From NCBI GenBank assembly GCA_037444625.1, contig JBBIMA010000020.1, positions 1 to 64,000 of the forward strand: a stretch of 64,000 bases of DNA. The letters run 5' to 3'. The translations under genes were made by a program, and so were the position numbers. Below, piece by piece: positions 10,228 to 21,509 of this stretch. Under the pieces are notes generated by a model. The model worked only from the letters and a program-made list of their open reading frames with translations, was not told the DNA's origin and did no database searches. The first letter of the stretch is position 1. Each line of letters starts with the position of its first letter. Source of the DNA: DTHT01 sp037444625. GTDB taxonomy: Bacteria; Acidobacteriota; Terriglobia; Bryobacterales; Bryobacteraceae.

Positions 10228-11441
10228 CGCCTGCTCAGCTCCTTCTCGATCACGCGCAGCCTCTGGCGGGCCTTGAACTCCTCCTCGGGATGCTTGCCCT
10301 GGCTGGCCGCCAGGAAGGCGCGATAAGCGGCCAGCGCGCCCTTGTAATCCCTCATCTTGTCCAGCACGATGGCGCGCAGATATTGATGGCCCGCGGTTTC
10401 GCCGCCCAGCGCCCGCACCCGATCCAGCGCTTGCAGAGCTTGCTGGTGTTGTTCAAGGGAGATCAGCATGGCGGCCAACTCGTTCCAGCCCTCCAGGGAA
10501 TCCGGGCGGGCCTGGACGTAACGCAGAAACTCGCCTGCCGCTTCGGCAAACCGTCTTTGGTCGCGCAGCAGACGCCCGTATAGCAAGCGAAGGTCCAGGT
10601 TGTCCGGCTCGGCCGCCACCGCCTGCCGCAGCAGCTCGAGCGCCTTGTCGGCCTGCCCGCTCTTGGCGTAGGCCAGGGCGAGAGCGGCGCGATTGGCTGA
10701 GGTGGGCGAGCGCGCCGCCGCCTGCTCCAGATGAGGAACCGCCTCGCCGGGCCGGCCCGCTTCCATCAGCAACTGCCCCAGTCGCTCCTGCGCCGCCGGA
10801 TTCTCGGGGAACTGCCGGTACAAAGCGATGGCCTCCTGCTTGCGCCCCTGCTTTTCGTAAAGGGCGGCCAGTTCCCAGAGCCCGTCCTGGAAGCCGGCGT
10901 CCAACTCGGCCGCTTTGCGGAAATGCGGCGCGGCCTCATCCAGGCGATTCTGCCGGGCCAGCGCGCGCGCCAGCCCCAGGTGCGCCGCCGCCGAGGCGGA
11001 ATCCAGTTCGAGGGCCGCCCGCAGGGCCTTTTCGGCCGCTTCGGGCCGGCCCGCTTCCAGCCACGCCAGGCCCAGATGCAAGCGCGGGCGCGCCTGGTTC
11101 GGCTTCTGCTCCGCGGCCGCCTCCAGGTAGGGCGCCGCCTCGGCCGCCCGCTTCTGCCGCAGCAGCAGGATACCCAGGTTCAGCTCGGCCTCGTACAGGC
11201 CGGGCTTCAGCTCCAGCACCCTGCGGTATTCGCCGATCGCTTCCTCGTCCCGGCCGAGCAAACTGTGGGCCAGGGCCAGGTGGAACAGCGCGCCGTAGTC
11301 GTTGGGATCGGCTTGCCAGGCGCGCGCGAAATGCTCGGCCGCCGCGCGGTAGTTTTGCGCCTCTAAGGCTTTGATGCCCTCGGCGACCGGATCGGCCTGC
11401 CGGCACAGCGCCAGCCAGAGCGCCGCCGCCAGCGTCACCAT
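10224..11441 (-). CDS. Exported tetratricopeptide-repeat protein
   Basis: 405 residues with a short leader (about 1-18), then a nearly continuous array of about ten TPR units. Typical TPR positions are visible in NYRAAAEHFARAWQADPND, DEEAIGEYRRVLELKPG and RAAEAAPYLEAAAEQKPN. TPR superhelices bind peptides or proteins; no catalytic domain is present. TAGAAT lies 6 bases before the ATG at 11441, immediately after the uvrA stop at 11451, so a promoter at the end of uvrA is possible. It heads the three-gene unit with the two small helical exported proteins. Confidence 0.85.
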   Translation of the reverse strand: MVTLAAALWLALCRQADPVAEGIKALEAQNYRAAAEHFARAWQADPNDYGALFHLALAHSLLGRDEEAIGEYRRVLELKPGLYEAELNLGILLLRQKRAAEAAPYLEAAAEQKPNQARPRLHLGLAWLEAGRPEAAEKALRAALELDSASAAAHLGLARALARQNRLDEAAPHFRKAAELDAGFQDGLWELAALYEKQGRKQEAIALYRQFPENPAAQERLGQLLMEAGRPGEAVPHLEQAAARSPTSANRAALALAYAKSGQADKALELLRQAVAAEPDNLDLRLLYGRLLRDQRRFAEAAGEFLRYVQARPDSLEGWNELAAMLISLEQHQQALQALDRVRALGGETAGHQYLRAIVLDKMRDYKGALAAYRAFLAASQGKHPEEEFKARQRLRVIEKELSRR

Positions 11442-11450
11442 GCCCTTATT

Positions 11451-14300
<2,850 letters not shown>

Positions 14301-14371
14301 GGCGTGTGGCCGGCTCGGGGCGGACTCCCCTTTCTTTCAGCCTAGCGCAGCGCGCGCCCGGCGGCGGCCGC

Positions 14372-17300
14372 CTAGTACTCCAGCCGCAGCCCGAGCTGGA
14401 GAACCCGGGCCGCCTTGGCCTTGCTGATCGTGGCGCCGTTGAGCACGTCCACCCGGGTCTCGGGCATGCCCAGGTTGGTGCGATTGGGCAGATTGAACGC
14501 CTCCCAGCGTAATTGCAACGAGCGTCCCTCGTCCAGGCGGAAGCGGCGCGACAGCGAAGCGTCGAACAGCAGCGCGCCGGGCGCGTCCAGGATGTTGCGC
14601 CCCGAGCTGCCGAAGCGATAAGAGCCGCGCGGCACGGGCGGAAACGCGCTGCGGTCGAACCAGGCGTCCACGGACGGATCGGGCAGCGTGCCCTTGGCGA
14701 TCCGATCCGGCCGCACCGCCTCGCCCAGGTCCAGCGAATAGTTGGCCACTTTCACCGTGAAGGGCTGGCCGGTGTAGGCCCGGCCGGTGCCGGCAATCTG
14801 CCAGTTGCGCAGCAGAAGATTCCGCCGGAGCCTCGGCTGCCAGATGAAGCCGGCTACGAAGGAGTGGCCCACGTCGAAGTCCGATCGCCCCCGCTCGGCG
14901 CGCAGGTTGCGCGCATCCTGCGCGGCGGGGAAGTTGGCCGGCATGGTCCCGCCGGTGTTCGAGCTTTCATCCAGCGACTTCGAGTAAGTGTAAGCGGCGC
15001 GCAGGAAAAATCCCTTGCTGAGCCGCCGGCGCAGGGACAGGGCGCCGGAGTGGTAAATCGAATTCGAGCCCGCCAGGAAGAAGTTGATCGTCTGGAAGGC
15101 GGGATAGGGCCGCGGGAACGAGCCGTCGGGCAGCCGCAGCTCCGGCGTGCGGAACGGTTGATTGACGTCGAAGCGCCGGGGCAGATGGGTGCCTTTGGAG
15201 CCGGCATAGGCCAGCTCGAACACCGTGCCCCCGGCGAACTCCCGCTCCAGGGTGAGATTCCAGGCCTGCAAGTACTGGGAGGCGGGCGCTTCCTCCTGCC
15301 CGCTGGTGGTGGTGACGCCGCCGATCTTGCGCCGGGCCTCGGGGAAGGGGTTCGAGAGAGTCAACAGCAGCGGATTCGAGCTGCTGGCGGAATACGATTC
15401 GTTGATCGAGAACGGGAAGGTGTCGCTGAATTCGTCCAGCCGATACAGCGAGCTGGAGCCGTAGAAGATCCCGTAGCCGCCCCGCACAACCGAGCGGGTG
15501 TTACCCAAGGGCCGCCAGGCGAAACCGAAGCGCGGCCCGAAATCGGTGTAGTCGGTGCGCACGATGGTGGGCGGCAGCCCCGCCTGGGCGGCCATCACCA
15601 CCTGCTCGGCGAGGCCGGCCTGCCGGATCCGTGCCTCGAAATCCGGCAACGTACCCCGGCCCGCCGCCACCACCTTGGCCAGCGAGGGCAGGAACATGGA
15701 CCAAGCCCCGAACTTCTCCCGCGGGGGCTTCATCAACTCGTAACGGAGGCCCAGGTTGAGCGTCACAGTCGAGGTCAGCTTCCAGTCGTCCTGGAGGAAC
15801 CCGGCGTAATTGGTGATGAGGTGATAGGGACCGGCCGCGTCCAACTGCCGCCGCGTGCTCTGAGCCCAACCGAGCATGAAATCCGCCATCGGTTCGCCCG
15901 TGAAGCGTCCCAGGAAGGTCAGCCGGCCGCGCGTGTCCCCGTACTGGCGGGAGAAGTACTGGTAGCGCAGAACGTCGCCTCCCGCCTTCAGGTTGTGCCG
16001 CCCGCGCACCCAGGTCACCGCGCCGGAATACTGATAGTTGTTGTAGGCCCAGATTTTCGGCAGATCGTAAGCATGGCCCAGGATGATATACCCGGTGGCT
16101 TCCACCTGGGGCAGGCCCATGGCGACCGGATTCTTGGTTCCGCCCGTGAAGCCCACCTCGGCCGACCAGTCCCGCCCGGTTACAGGCCAGCCCCAGTTGT
16201 ACGTCTTGCGGGAGAAAGAAACGCTCAGCTCGGTGAAGAGCCGGGGCGTCCAGGTGCGGATGTGGCGCACGCCGGAAAGCAACTCGAAACTGTCGGTGGT
16301 GGCGCCGAAGACCGGAATGGGCGAGCGAGTGAAAGGATTGAAGGAAAGGCTGGGCCGCCAGAACACACTGAAAGTAAGCCGGTCTCGCAGGCCGGCGCTA
16401 TGATCCACTTTCACGCTGAAGTTGTTCCAGTCGCTGGTCGAATCGGCCTGCGCTATGTAATTATTGGCCGTGATGGGCAGGTTCGGCTTCGGGTAGTAAG
16501 CCGCTAACTTGCGCGAGACCGGGTCCAGACGCGCCGCCGGGATCCGGTTGCCCGGAAACGGCGCGCGGGCCAGCGGATCGTTGAGGGTCAGGGGCCGGCC
16601 CAAGGCGTCCACCGCCGCCGAGAAATCGCCTTCCAGCATCTCGGGGCGGGGCACGATGCCGCGCTGGGTGGCGCCCGCCCGCTGTCGCAAGGACTCCCAA
16701 CTGAAGAGGAAGAACGTTCGGTCGCGTCCCCGATACAGCCGGGGAATCCACACCGGCCCGGAGAGGGTGGCGCCGAACTGGTGGCGGCGCAGCTTGGATT
16801 TCTGCAGCTCGAAGAAGCCGCGGGCGTCGGCCAGATCGTTGCGCAGAAACTCGTACAGCGCGCCGGTGAAGCGGTTGGCCCCGCTCTTGGTGACGACGCT
16901 GAGCACCCCGCCGGCGTACCGCCCGTATTCGGCCGAGAAGCCGGAAGTGATCATCTTGAACTCGCGCACGCTCTCCAGCGGCGGGTTCACCATGGCGCCC
17001 GTGTTGCGCCGCTGGGTATTGTTCATGCCGTCCACCAGGAAGCCCACGTTGTCGGCGCGCGCTCCGTTGACCGCGTAGGCCCCGTCGGCGTCCTCGTTCT
17101 TGGGCAGCACGCCGCCCGTCAGGTAGGCCAGATCGCCGAAGTTGCGTCCGGCCAGGGGCATGTCGGTGATTTCCTGGTTGGTGGTGACCTCGCCGCGCGC
17201 CCCGCTCTCGGTGTTCAAAGCCGGCGGCGCGTCGGTGACCGTCACGCTTTCCGTCGGCGCGCCCACCTCCAACTGCACGTCCAGCCGGAGCTGTTGATCC

Positions 17301-17581
17301 ACCGCCAGGGTGAACTCGGCCCGCCGGTACAGGCGGAACCCTTCCGCCTGCGCCTCGAGCGAATACCGACCGGGGCTCAAGTAGGGAACCGTGTAGTCGC
17401 CCACCTCGTTCGAGGCGGTCTGCTGCGTCTGGGTGGTGTCGAGGTTGGTGACCTTGATGATGACCCCCGGGATCACCGCCCCGGTGGCGTCCACGACCCG
17501 CCCGACCACGCTCGCCGAGGGATTCTGAGCCGCCAGCGGCCAGGCTGCCGCCAGCATGGAGACCAGGACAAGCCGGCGCAT
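14372..17581 (-). CDS. Oar-like TonB-dependent outer-membrane receptor
   Basis: 1069 residues. Signal peptide about 1-19 (MAAAWPLAAQ), then a carboxypeptidase-regulatory-like domain (about 23-110: GRVVDATGAVIPGVIIKV, DYTVPYLSPGRY), a plug domain (about 120-240, with DNVGFLVDGMNN), and a long beta-barrel finishing in LRLEY with a terminal aromatic residue, as expected for outer-membrane barrel insertion. GGGAGGT lies 4-10 bases before the ATG at 17581 and fixes the start; the frame extends upstream without coding character. Such receptors are expanded in Solibacter relatives and are thought to import polymers or act in adhesion; the ligand is unknown. The upstream gap of 225 bases is shared with a divergent HTH gene. 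Confidence 0.92.
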   Translation of the reverse strand: MRRLVLVSMLAAAWPLAAQNPSASVVGRVVDATGAVIPGVIIKVTNLDTTQTQQTASNEVGDYTVPYLSPGRYSLEAQAEGFRLYRRAEFTLAVDQQLRLDVQLEVGAPTESVTVTDAPPALNTESGARGEVTTNQEITDMPLAGRNFGDLAYLTGGVLPKNEDADGAYAVNGARADNVGFLVDGMNNTQRRNTGAMVNPPLESVREFKMITSGFSAEYGRYAGGVLSVVTKSGANRFTGALYEFLRNDLADARGFFELQKSKLRRHQFGATLSGPVWIPRLYRGRDRTFFLFSWESLRQRAGATQRGIVPRPEMLEGDFSAAVDALGRPLTLNDPLARAPFPGNRIPAARLDPVSRKLAAYYPKPNLPITANNYIAQADSTSDWNNFSVKVDHSAGLRDRLTFSVFWRPSLSFNPFTRSPIPVFGATTDSFELLSGVRHIRTWTPRLFTELSVSFSRKTYNWGWPVTGRDWSAEVGFTGGTKNPVAMGLPQVEATGYIILGHAYDLPKIWAYNNYQYSGAVTWVRGRHNLKAGGDVLRYQYFSRQYGDTRGRLTFLGRFTGEPMADFMLGWAQSTRRQLDAAGPYHLITNYAGFLQDDWKLTSTVTLNLGLRYELMKPPREKFGAWSMFLPSLAKVVAAGRGTLPDFEARIRQAGLAEQVVMAAQAGLPPTIVRTDYTDFGPRFGFAWRPLGNTRSVVRGGYGIFYGSSSLYRLDEFSDTFPFSINESYSASSSNPLLLTLSNPFPEARRKIGGVTTTSGQEEAPASQYLQAWNLTLEREFAGGTVFELAYAGSKGTHLPRRFDVNQPFRTPELRLPDGSFPRPYPAFQTINFFLAGSNSIYHSGALSLRRRLSKGFFLRAAYTYSKSLDESSNTGGTMPANFPAAQDARNLRAERGRSDFDVGHSFVAGFIWQPRLRRNLLLRNWQIAGTGRAYTGQPFTVKVANYSLDLGEAVRPDRIAKGTLPDPSVDAWFDRSAFPPVPRGSYRFGSSGRNILDAPGALLFDASLSRRFRLDEGRSLQLRWEAFNLPNRTNLGMPETRVDVLNGATISKAKAARVLQLGLRLEY

Positions 17582-17806
17582 TGCGCACCTCCCACCGGGC
17601 CCCCTGGGGACCGGCACCCTGCCGCGTGTCGTCCCCGCAGGCCCGCCGCTTAGCGAGTATACAAGATCCGTCTTCCCCCGGTTCCGGGGGAGTCCCTGCG
17701 GCTTCCTCAGGCCCCCAAAAAGACCGCCCGCTACACCCCAGGCACGCCGGGCCTCTCCCACCCCGAGGGATTTGACTTGGCGGCGAGTTTTCAGGCATAG
17801 TGTCGG
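17582..17806. other. Divergent intergenic region between TonB receptor and HTH genes
   Basis: 225 bases with no supportable gene. It holds the TTGACT/CATAGT promoter for the HTH gene at its right end. On the minus strand, TATACT (17661 down to 17656) is a possible -10 for the receptor gene, but no matching -35 was found. Confidence 0.4.
17772..17801 (+). promoter_or_regulatory. Sigma70-type promoter of the HTH protein gene
   Basis: TTGACT (17772-17777), 18-base spacer, CATAGT (17796-17801). The GTG at 17807 and ATG at 17813 lie 5 and 11 bases after the -10, so the transcript would be leaderless or nearly so if the ATG is the true start. Confidence 0.5.
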
Positions 17807-17812
17807 GTGAGC

Positions 17813-18157
17813 ATGAGCCAGAGCCGCAGCGGGCCCGCGCCCCGTCCGATCCCTGAGCTGGCCTCCCTGCGCAAGCAACGCGGCCTCAGCCTGGAGCAGA
17901 TCGCCGATGCCACCAAGATCAGCCTGGGCTACCTGCGGGCCATCGAGGAGGGCTGCTTCGAGCGGCTCCCCGGCGGGATTTACGACCTCAGTTACCTCCG
18001 GCAGTACGCGCGGGCCATCGGCTTCGACGAGGACGAGTTGATTCGCCGGTACCGCGCCGACATGGGCCTGCCGCCCCGGTCCCAGCCTGCGGGGGAAAAG
18101 CGCAAGCCGGAGGGCTGGCTGCGCGGCCCGGCCGCGCTGTTGCGGAGCCTGACCTGA
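17813..18157 (+). CDS. Small RodZ-type helix-turn-helix protein
   Basis: 114 residues from the ATG at 17813; a GTG at 17807 in the same frame would add two residues and lies too close to the -10 element. A single HTH of the RodZ N-terminal type covers about 15-80: LASLRKQRGLSLEQIADATKIS, YLRAIEEGCFERLPGGIYDLSYLRQYARAIG. No transmembrane helix or periplasmic domain follows, unlike full-length RodZ (MreB partner in cell shape). It may be a stand-alone DNA- or MreB-binding protein. It lies 69 bases before the MEMO-family gene on the same strand and diverges from the TonB receptor gene. Target unknown. Confidence 0.8.
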   Translation: MSQSRSGPAPRPIPELASLRKQRGLSLEQIADATKISLGYLRAIEEGCFERLPGGIYDLSYLRQYARAIGFDEDELIRRYRADMGLPPRSQPAGEKRKPEGWLRGPAALLRSLT

Positions 18158-18211
18158 AGCCGGCAGCGCCGCGGCGGTCCCGGCTGTCCCCGCCGCCTGC
18201 CGTCGGGCCCG

Positions 18212-18217
18212 CATAAT
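18212..18217 (+). promoter_or_regulatory. -10 element CATAAT close to an ATG
   Basis: CATAAT matches the -10 consensus in 5 of 6 bases and ends 9 bases before the ATG at 18227. No Shine-Dalgarno and no good -35 are visible. Consistent with a leaderless transcript for the MEMO-family gene. Confidence 0.4.
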
Positions 18218-18226
18218 GGAATTGAA

Positions 18227-19438
18227 ATGGCCCGCCTCCTGCCTCGCCTGAGGAGCAATCTGGAGTTCCTGCCCTCGCCGGTTCCCGATCGGCCCGGCTT
18301 GATGATCCGGGACCCCTACCGCTATTCGGAGGCGACCCTGATCGTCCCCCCGCCGCTGGTCGGCTGCCTCGAGCTGTTCGACGGCCGGCGCAGCGAGCTG
18401 GACTTGCGCGCCGCTCTGGTCTCGCTCACCGGCGATCTCAGGGTCGGCGACCTGGTCGAGAACTTGGTGCAAGCCCTCAGCGAGGCCGGCTTCCTGGAGA
18501 ACGAGGTCTTCGCCCGCCTCCAGCGAAGCCGTCGCGAGGCCTTCGCCGCGGCCCCGGTGCGCGAGCCCAGCCATGCCGGCTCGGCCTACCCGGAGGATCC
18601 GGCCGCGTTGCGGGCCTTGCTGGCCCAGTGGCTGGACGGCGCCGCCCCCTCTCGGACTCCGCCGGCCGCCATCGCCGCCCCGCACGTCAGCCCCGAGGGC
18701 GGCCGTCAGTGCTACGCCGAGGCTTACGGCAGCCTCCCTCCGGCCTGCCGGGATCGCACCTTCCTGCTGCTCGGCACCTCGCACTTCGGCGAGAGCGACC
18801 GCTTCGGATTGACCCGTAAGTCCTTCCGCACTCCCCTCGGTGAGACGCGCAGCCGGGCCGATTGGGCGGACTGGCTGGCCGCCCGCGCCCCCGAGGCGGT
18901 CATCCTGGAAGACTATTGCCACGCCGTCGAGCACTCCATCGAGTTCCAGGTCATCTTCTTGCAACACCTCTACGGTCCGGCGATCTCGATCTTACCCATC
19001 CTGTGCGGCTCTTATAGCCAGGCCATGACGCCCGGCCGGCAGCCGGAGGACGATCCCGGGACGGCGCGCTTCCTGGAAGCCCTGCGCGAACTGGCCCGGC
19101 GCGAGGGGGACGGGCTGCTCTGGGTGCTGGGCGTGGATCTGGCCCACATGGGCCGCCGCTACGGCGACCGCTTTTCGGCCCGTGCCTACGAGGGGCGGAT
19201 GAAGGCCGTGGCGGAGCAGGATCGCCGCCGGCTGGAGCGCATCGAGGCGGGCGACGCCGAGGGTTTCTGGCGCCTGGTCCAGGCCGAGCAGGACCCTTTG
19301 AAATGGTGCGGCGCCTCGGTCTTTTACACCTTCCTGCGCGCGGTCCCGCAGGCCCGCGGGCGCACCCTGCGCTACCAGCAGTGGAACATTGACGAGCACA
19401 GCGTGGTCAGTTTCGCAGCCCTGACCTTCGGCCTGTGA
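18227..19438 (+). CDS. MEMO-family (AmmeMemoRadiSam protein B-like) with PqqD-like N-terminus
   Basis: 403 residues. The C-terminal part (about 118-400) is a MEMO domain: PSHAGSAYPEDP, IAAPHVSPEGG, LLLGTSHFGE, DYCHAVEHSIEFQVIFLQ and VDLAHMGRRYGD carry the His/Asp/Cys residues around the family's metal-binding pocket. By family the relatives often sit with an AMMECR1 protein and a radical SAM protein; neither is adjacent here. Residues about 8-105 look like a PqqD/RRE-type winged helix (LVGCLELFDGRRSELDLRAAL, LVQALSEAGFLENE), which in other systems binds a peptide for a modifying enzyme; this part is inferred from pattern only. Biochemical role is unknown. Ends directly against the convergent VWFA-like gene. 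Confidence 0.85.
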   Translation: MARLLPRLRSNLEFLPSPVPDRPGLMIRDPYRYSEATLIVPPPLVGCLELFDGRRSELDLRAALVSLTGDLRVGDLVENLVQALSEAGFLENEVFARLQRSRREAFAAAPVREPSHAGSAYPEDPAALRALLAQWLDGAAPSRTPPAAIAAPHVSPEGGRQCYAEAYGSLPPACRDRTFLLLGTSHFGESDRFGLTRKSFRTPLGETRSRADWADWLAARAPEAVILEDYCHAVEHSIEFQVIFLQHLYGPAISILPILCGSYSQAMTPGRQPEDDPGTARFLEALRELARREGDGLLWVLGVDLAHMGRRYGDRFSARAYEGRMKAVAEQDRRRLERIEAGDAEGFWRLVQAEQDPLKWCGASVFYTFLRAVPQARGRTLRYQQWNIDEHSVVSFAALTFGL

Positions 19439-20506
19439 TCAGTCGCCCGAAGGCTGAGCGGCCATCCAGTAGCCGGGGCGGGTGATGACCTTGGCGTTAT
19501 TGCGGCCGCGCACCTGCACCTGGATTTCGTGGAAGCCGCCCTCCTCCTTGTTGTTGGGCGTGTAACTGATGATGTACTGCGAGTGCAGCTCCTCGCCGAT
19601 GCGGCGGACCGCCCGCTCCAGATCGTTCTGGGTGATGAAGGGATGTTCGGTTCCCCCGGTCCACTTAGTAAATACCTCGACCGGGTTATCCACGAAGATA
19701 TCCCGCACGGCCTTGAAGATCTCGACGAAGACCGGGACGAAGTTGGCCGAGTTGGTCGGATTGCCGCTGACCTGGGCCGCGGCGTGAGGGGTGGCGGGCA
19801 CCCCGGCGGGCAGGGGGCGCGCGCCCGGCGGGTAGGGGTCGGGACGGGGCGGCTGCGCCTTGGCGGTCAGGGTGGTCACCAGGCGGTTGATGTTCAGCGA
19901 ATAGACCGACACGTTGGCGAACTGGGCCGCCTCCAGCACGTCCCGCTTGCGCGCCTCGCTGCCCCGGTCCCGCGTCTCGCTGATCAGCAGAAGCACGCGT
20001 CGCCGGTTTTCCGGGCGCCGGCGCAGCATGCGAATGCCGTAGAGCACCGCGTCCACCATGGCGCTGTTCTGGCTGCCCGGCTTGAGCTGGCGGAAGGCGG
20101 CCTGGATCTTGTCCGTGTCGTTGGTGAAGTCCTGGACGAGCTGCACCCGGTGGTCGAAGGCCAGTACGGCCACCTCGCCTTGTTCGCCGGCCACCAAGTA
20201 GTGCAGCATCGTGCCCAGCTTGCGGACCTTGGGCAGCACGACCTCCACCGCCGAGTTGGCCTGCACCGCCACCACCAGCGAAATGGGAATGAAGGTCACG
20301 TCCACCTTGATGTCCTGGGGCTTGCCGTTGTCCAGCAGCAGGAAGTCCTGCCGTTCCAACCCGTGGATGAAGTTGCCGTCGCCGTCCAGCACGATGGTGG
20401 GCGCCACCACCACCTGGACGCCGGTCCGAAAAGTGGGCTCCGGTTGCTGCCCCCACGCCAGGCAGCAGCCCAGCCCCGCCAGGATCCACCAGCCCGCCCG
20501 CAGCAT
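19439..20506 (-). CDS. Exported VWFA-like protein of the acidobacterial type
   Basis: 355 residues, signal peptide about 1-19 (GCCLAWGQ). The layout is that of the acidobacterial VWFA-related family (TIGR03436 type): FRTGVQVVVAPTIVLDGDGNFIHGLERQDF, a Rossmann-like VWFA fold, DAVLYGIRMLRRRPENRRRVLLLISETRDRGS, and the closing block YIISYTPNNKEEGGFHEIQV with RPGYW. The place where a metal-binding DxSxS motif is expected reads VAVQANSAV, so the metal site seems lost. Residues about 205-235 are a Pro-rich insert. It is probably a periplasmic protein-interaction module. Its stop abuts the stop of the MEMO gene. The upstream neighbour is moaB, 17 bases away on the same strand. Confidence 0.85.
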   Translation of the reverse strand: MLRAGWWILAGLGCCLAWGQQPEPTFRTGVQVVVAPTIVLDGDGNFIHGLERQDFLLLDNGKPQDIKVDVTFIPISLVVAVQANSAVEVVLPKVRKLGTMLHYLVAGEQGEVAVLAFDHRVQLVQDFTNDTDKIQAAFRQLKPGSQNSAMVDAVLYGIRMLRRRPENRRRVLLLISETRDRGSEARKRDVLEAAQFANVSVYSLNINRLVTTLTAKAQPPRPDPYPPGARPLPAGVPATPHAAAQVSGNPTNSANFVPVFVEIFKAVRDIFVDNPVEVFTKWTGGTEHPFITQNDLERAVRRIGEELHSQYIISYTPNNKEEGGFHEIQVQVRGRNNAKVITRPGYWMAAQPSGD

Positions 20507-20523
20507 CGTCTTACCAGACGGCT

Positions 20524-21030
20524 TCAGCCGCGTTCCCGTTTCTCAGCCGCCTCGTGCTCGGTCCGGCCGCGCAGCAGCTCCAGGATATGCGGCACCAAAT
20601 CCACGATAGCATCCAGCGACTCCAGTGCGCCGCGAGGCGAACCCGGCAGGTTGACGATCAAGGCCTGCCCCCGCACTCCGGCCACCCCCCGGGAGAGCGC
20701 CGCCAGCGGCGTCGAGTCGCGCCCCCGGGCCCGCATCAGCTCGGCCAGACCCGGAATCTCCCGGTCCAGGACGGCGCGCGTGGCCTCCGGAGTGACGTCC
20801 CGGGGCGCCACGCCCGTCCCCCCGGTGGTGAAGATGGCCGCCACTTGGCAGCCGTCGGCCAGCGTGGCCAGGCGCCGCGAGATCGTCTCCGCTTCGTCCG
20901 GCAGCACCTCCATGAGGGCCACCGACCAACCCAACTGCTCGAGCCTGCGCCGCACCGCGGGACCCGAAACGTCGGTCCGCGCGCCCCGGCTGACCGAATC
21001 GCTGATGGTCAACACCGCCGCTTGGATCAT
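20524..21030 (-). CDS. moaB: Molybdopterin adenylyltransferase-type protein MoaB/MogA
   Basis: 168 residues. The MoCF-BD (molybdopterin-binding) fold is clear: AAVLTISDSVSRG, IFTTGGTGVAPRDVTPEAT and LIVNLPGSPRGA are the hallmark blocks. By family it adenylates molybdopterin before molybdenum insertion by MoeA. Its ATG overlaps the moaC stop by 4 bases (21027-21030), and moaC in turn overlaps moeA, so the three are translationally coupled. MoaB and MogA are not separable by sequence reading alone. Confidence 0.93.
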   Translation of the reverse strand: MIQAAVLTISDSVSRGARTDVSGPAVRRRLEQLGWSVALMEVLPDEAETISRRLATLADGCQVAAIFTTGGTGVAPRDVTPEATRAVLDREIPGLAELMRARGRDSTPLAALSRGVAGVRGQALIVNLPGSPRGALESLDAIVDLVPHILELLRGRTEHEAAEKRERG

Positions 21031-21509
21031 TGGCCGGCCGCCTCCGGCCGGCGCCAGGCGCCGCTCTTGCCTCCGGCCTTCTCCAGCAGGTACAGTTCCC
21101 CGATCTCGATGGACTTGTCCAGCCCCTTGGTCATATCGTAGACCGTCAGCGCCGCCACCGCCGCCGCCACCAGCGCCTCCATCTCCACCCCCGTCGCTCC
21201 CCGCGCCTTCACCGAGCTGAGAATCCGAACCCCTCCCGCGCCCAGTTCGAGCTCGACGTCCACGTGGGTCAGCGGTAGGGGGTGGCAAAGCGGAATCAGC
21301 TCGGCCGTCCTCTTGGCCGCCGCGATGCCGGCGATCCGCGCGATCTCCAGCGGATTGCCCTTGGGGTTCTCCGGGAGTCTGGCCAGCGCTTCCTCGGGGA
21401 TTCGCACCACCGCCTGGGCGCGCGCCGTCCGCAGCGTCTCCGCCTTGCCCGACACGTCCACCATGCGCGCCCTGCCGGCGGAATCGAAATGCGACCCGGC
21501 CCCGCTCAT
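21027..21509 (-). CDS. moaC: Cyclic pyranopterin monophosphate synthase MoaC
   Basis: 160 residues, normal length. It contains the family core KGNPLEIARIAG, AAKRTAELIPLCHPLPLTHVDVE, and the C-terminal MEALVAAAVAALTVYDMTKGLDK with the conserved Asp/Lys. By family it converts the MoaA product into cPMP, the first stable molybdenum cofactor intermediate. Coupled to moeA upstream and moaB downstream by 4-base ATGA overlaps. MoaA, MoaD and MoaE are not in the window. Confidence 0.97.
   Translation of the reverse strand: MSGAGSHFDSAGRARMVDVSGKAETLRTARAQAVVRIPEEALARLPENPKGNPLEIARIAGIAAAKRTAELIPLCHPLPLTHVDVELELGAGGVRILSSVKARGATGVEMEALVAAAVAALTVYDMTKGLDKSIEIGELYLLEKAGGKSGAWRRPEAAGQ

Noticed and set aside
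17582..18967. Upstream extension of the TonB receptor frame
   Set aside because: It runs antisense through the HTH and MEMO genes. The ATG at 17581 has GGGAGGT and begins a signal peptide.
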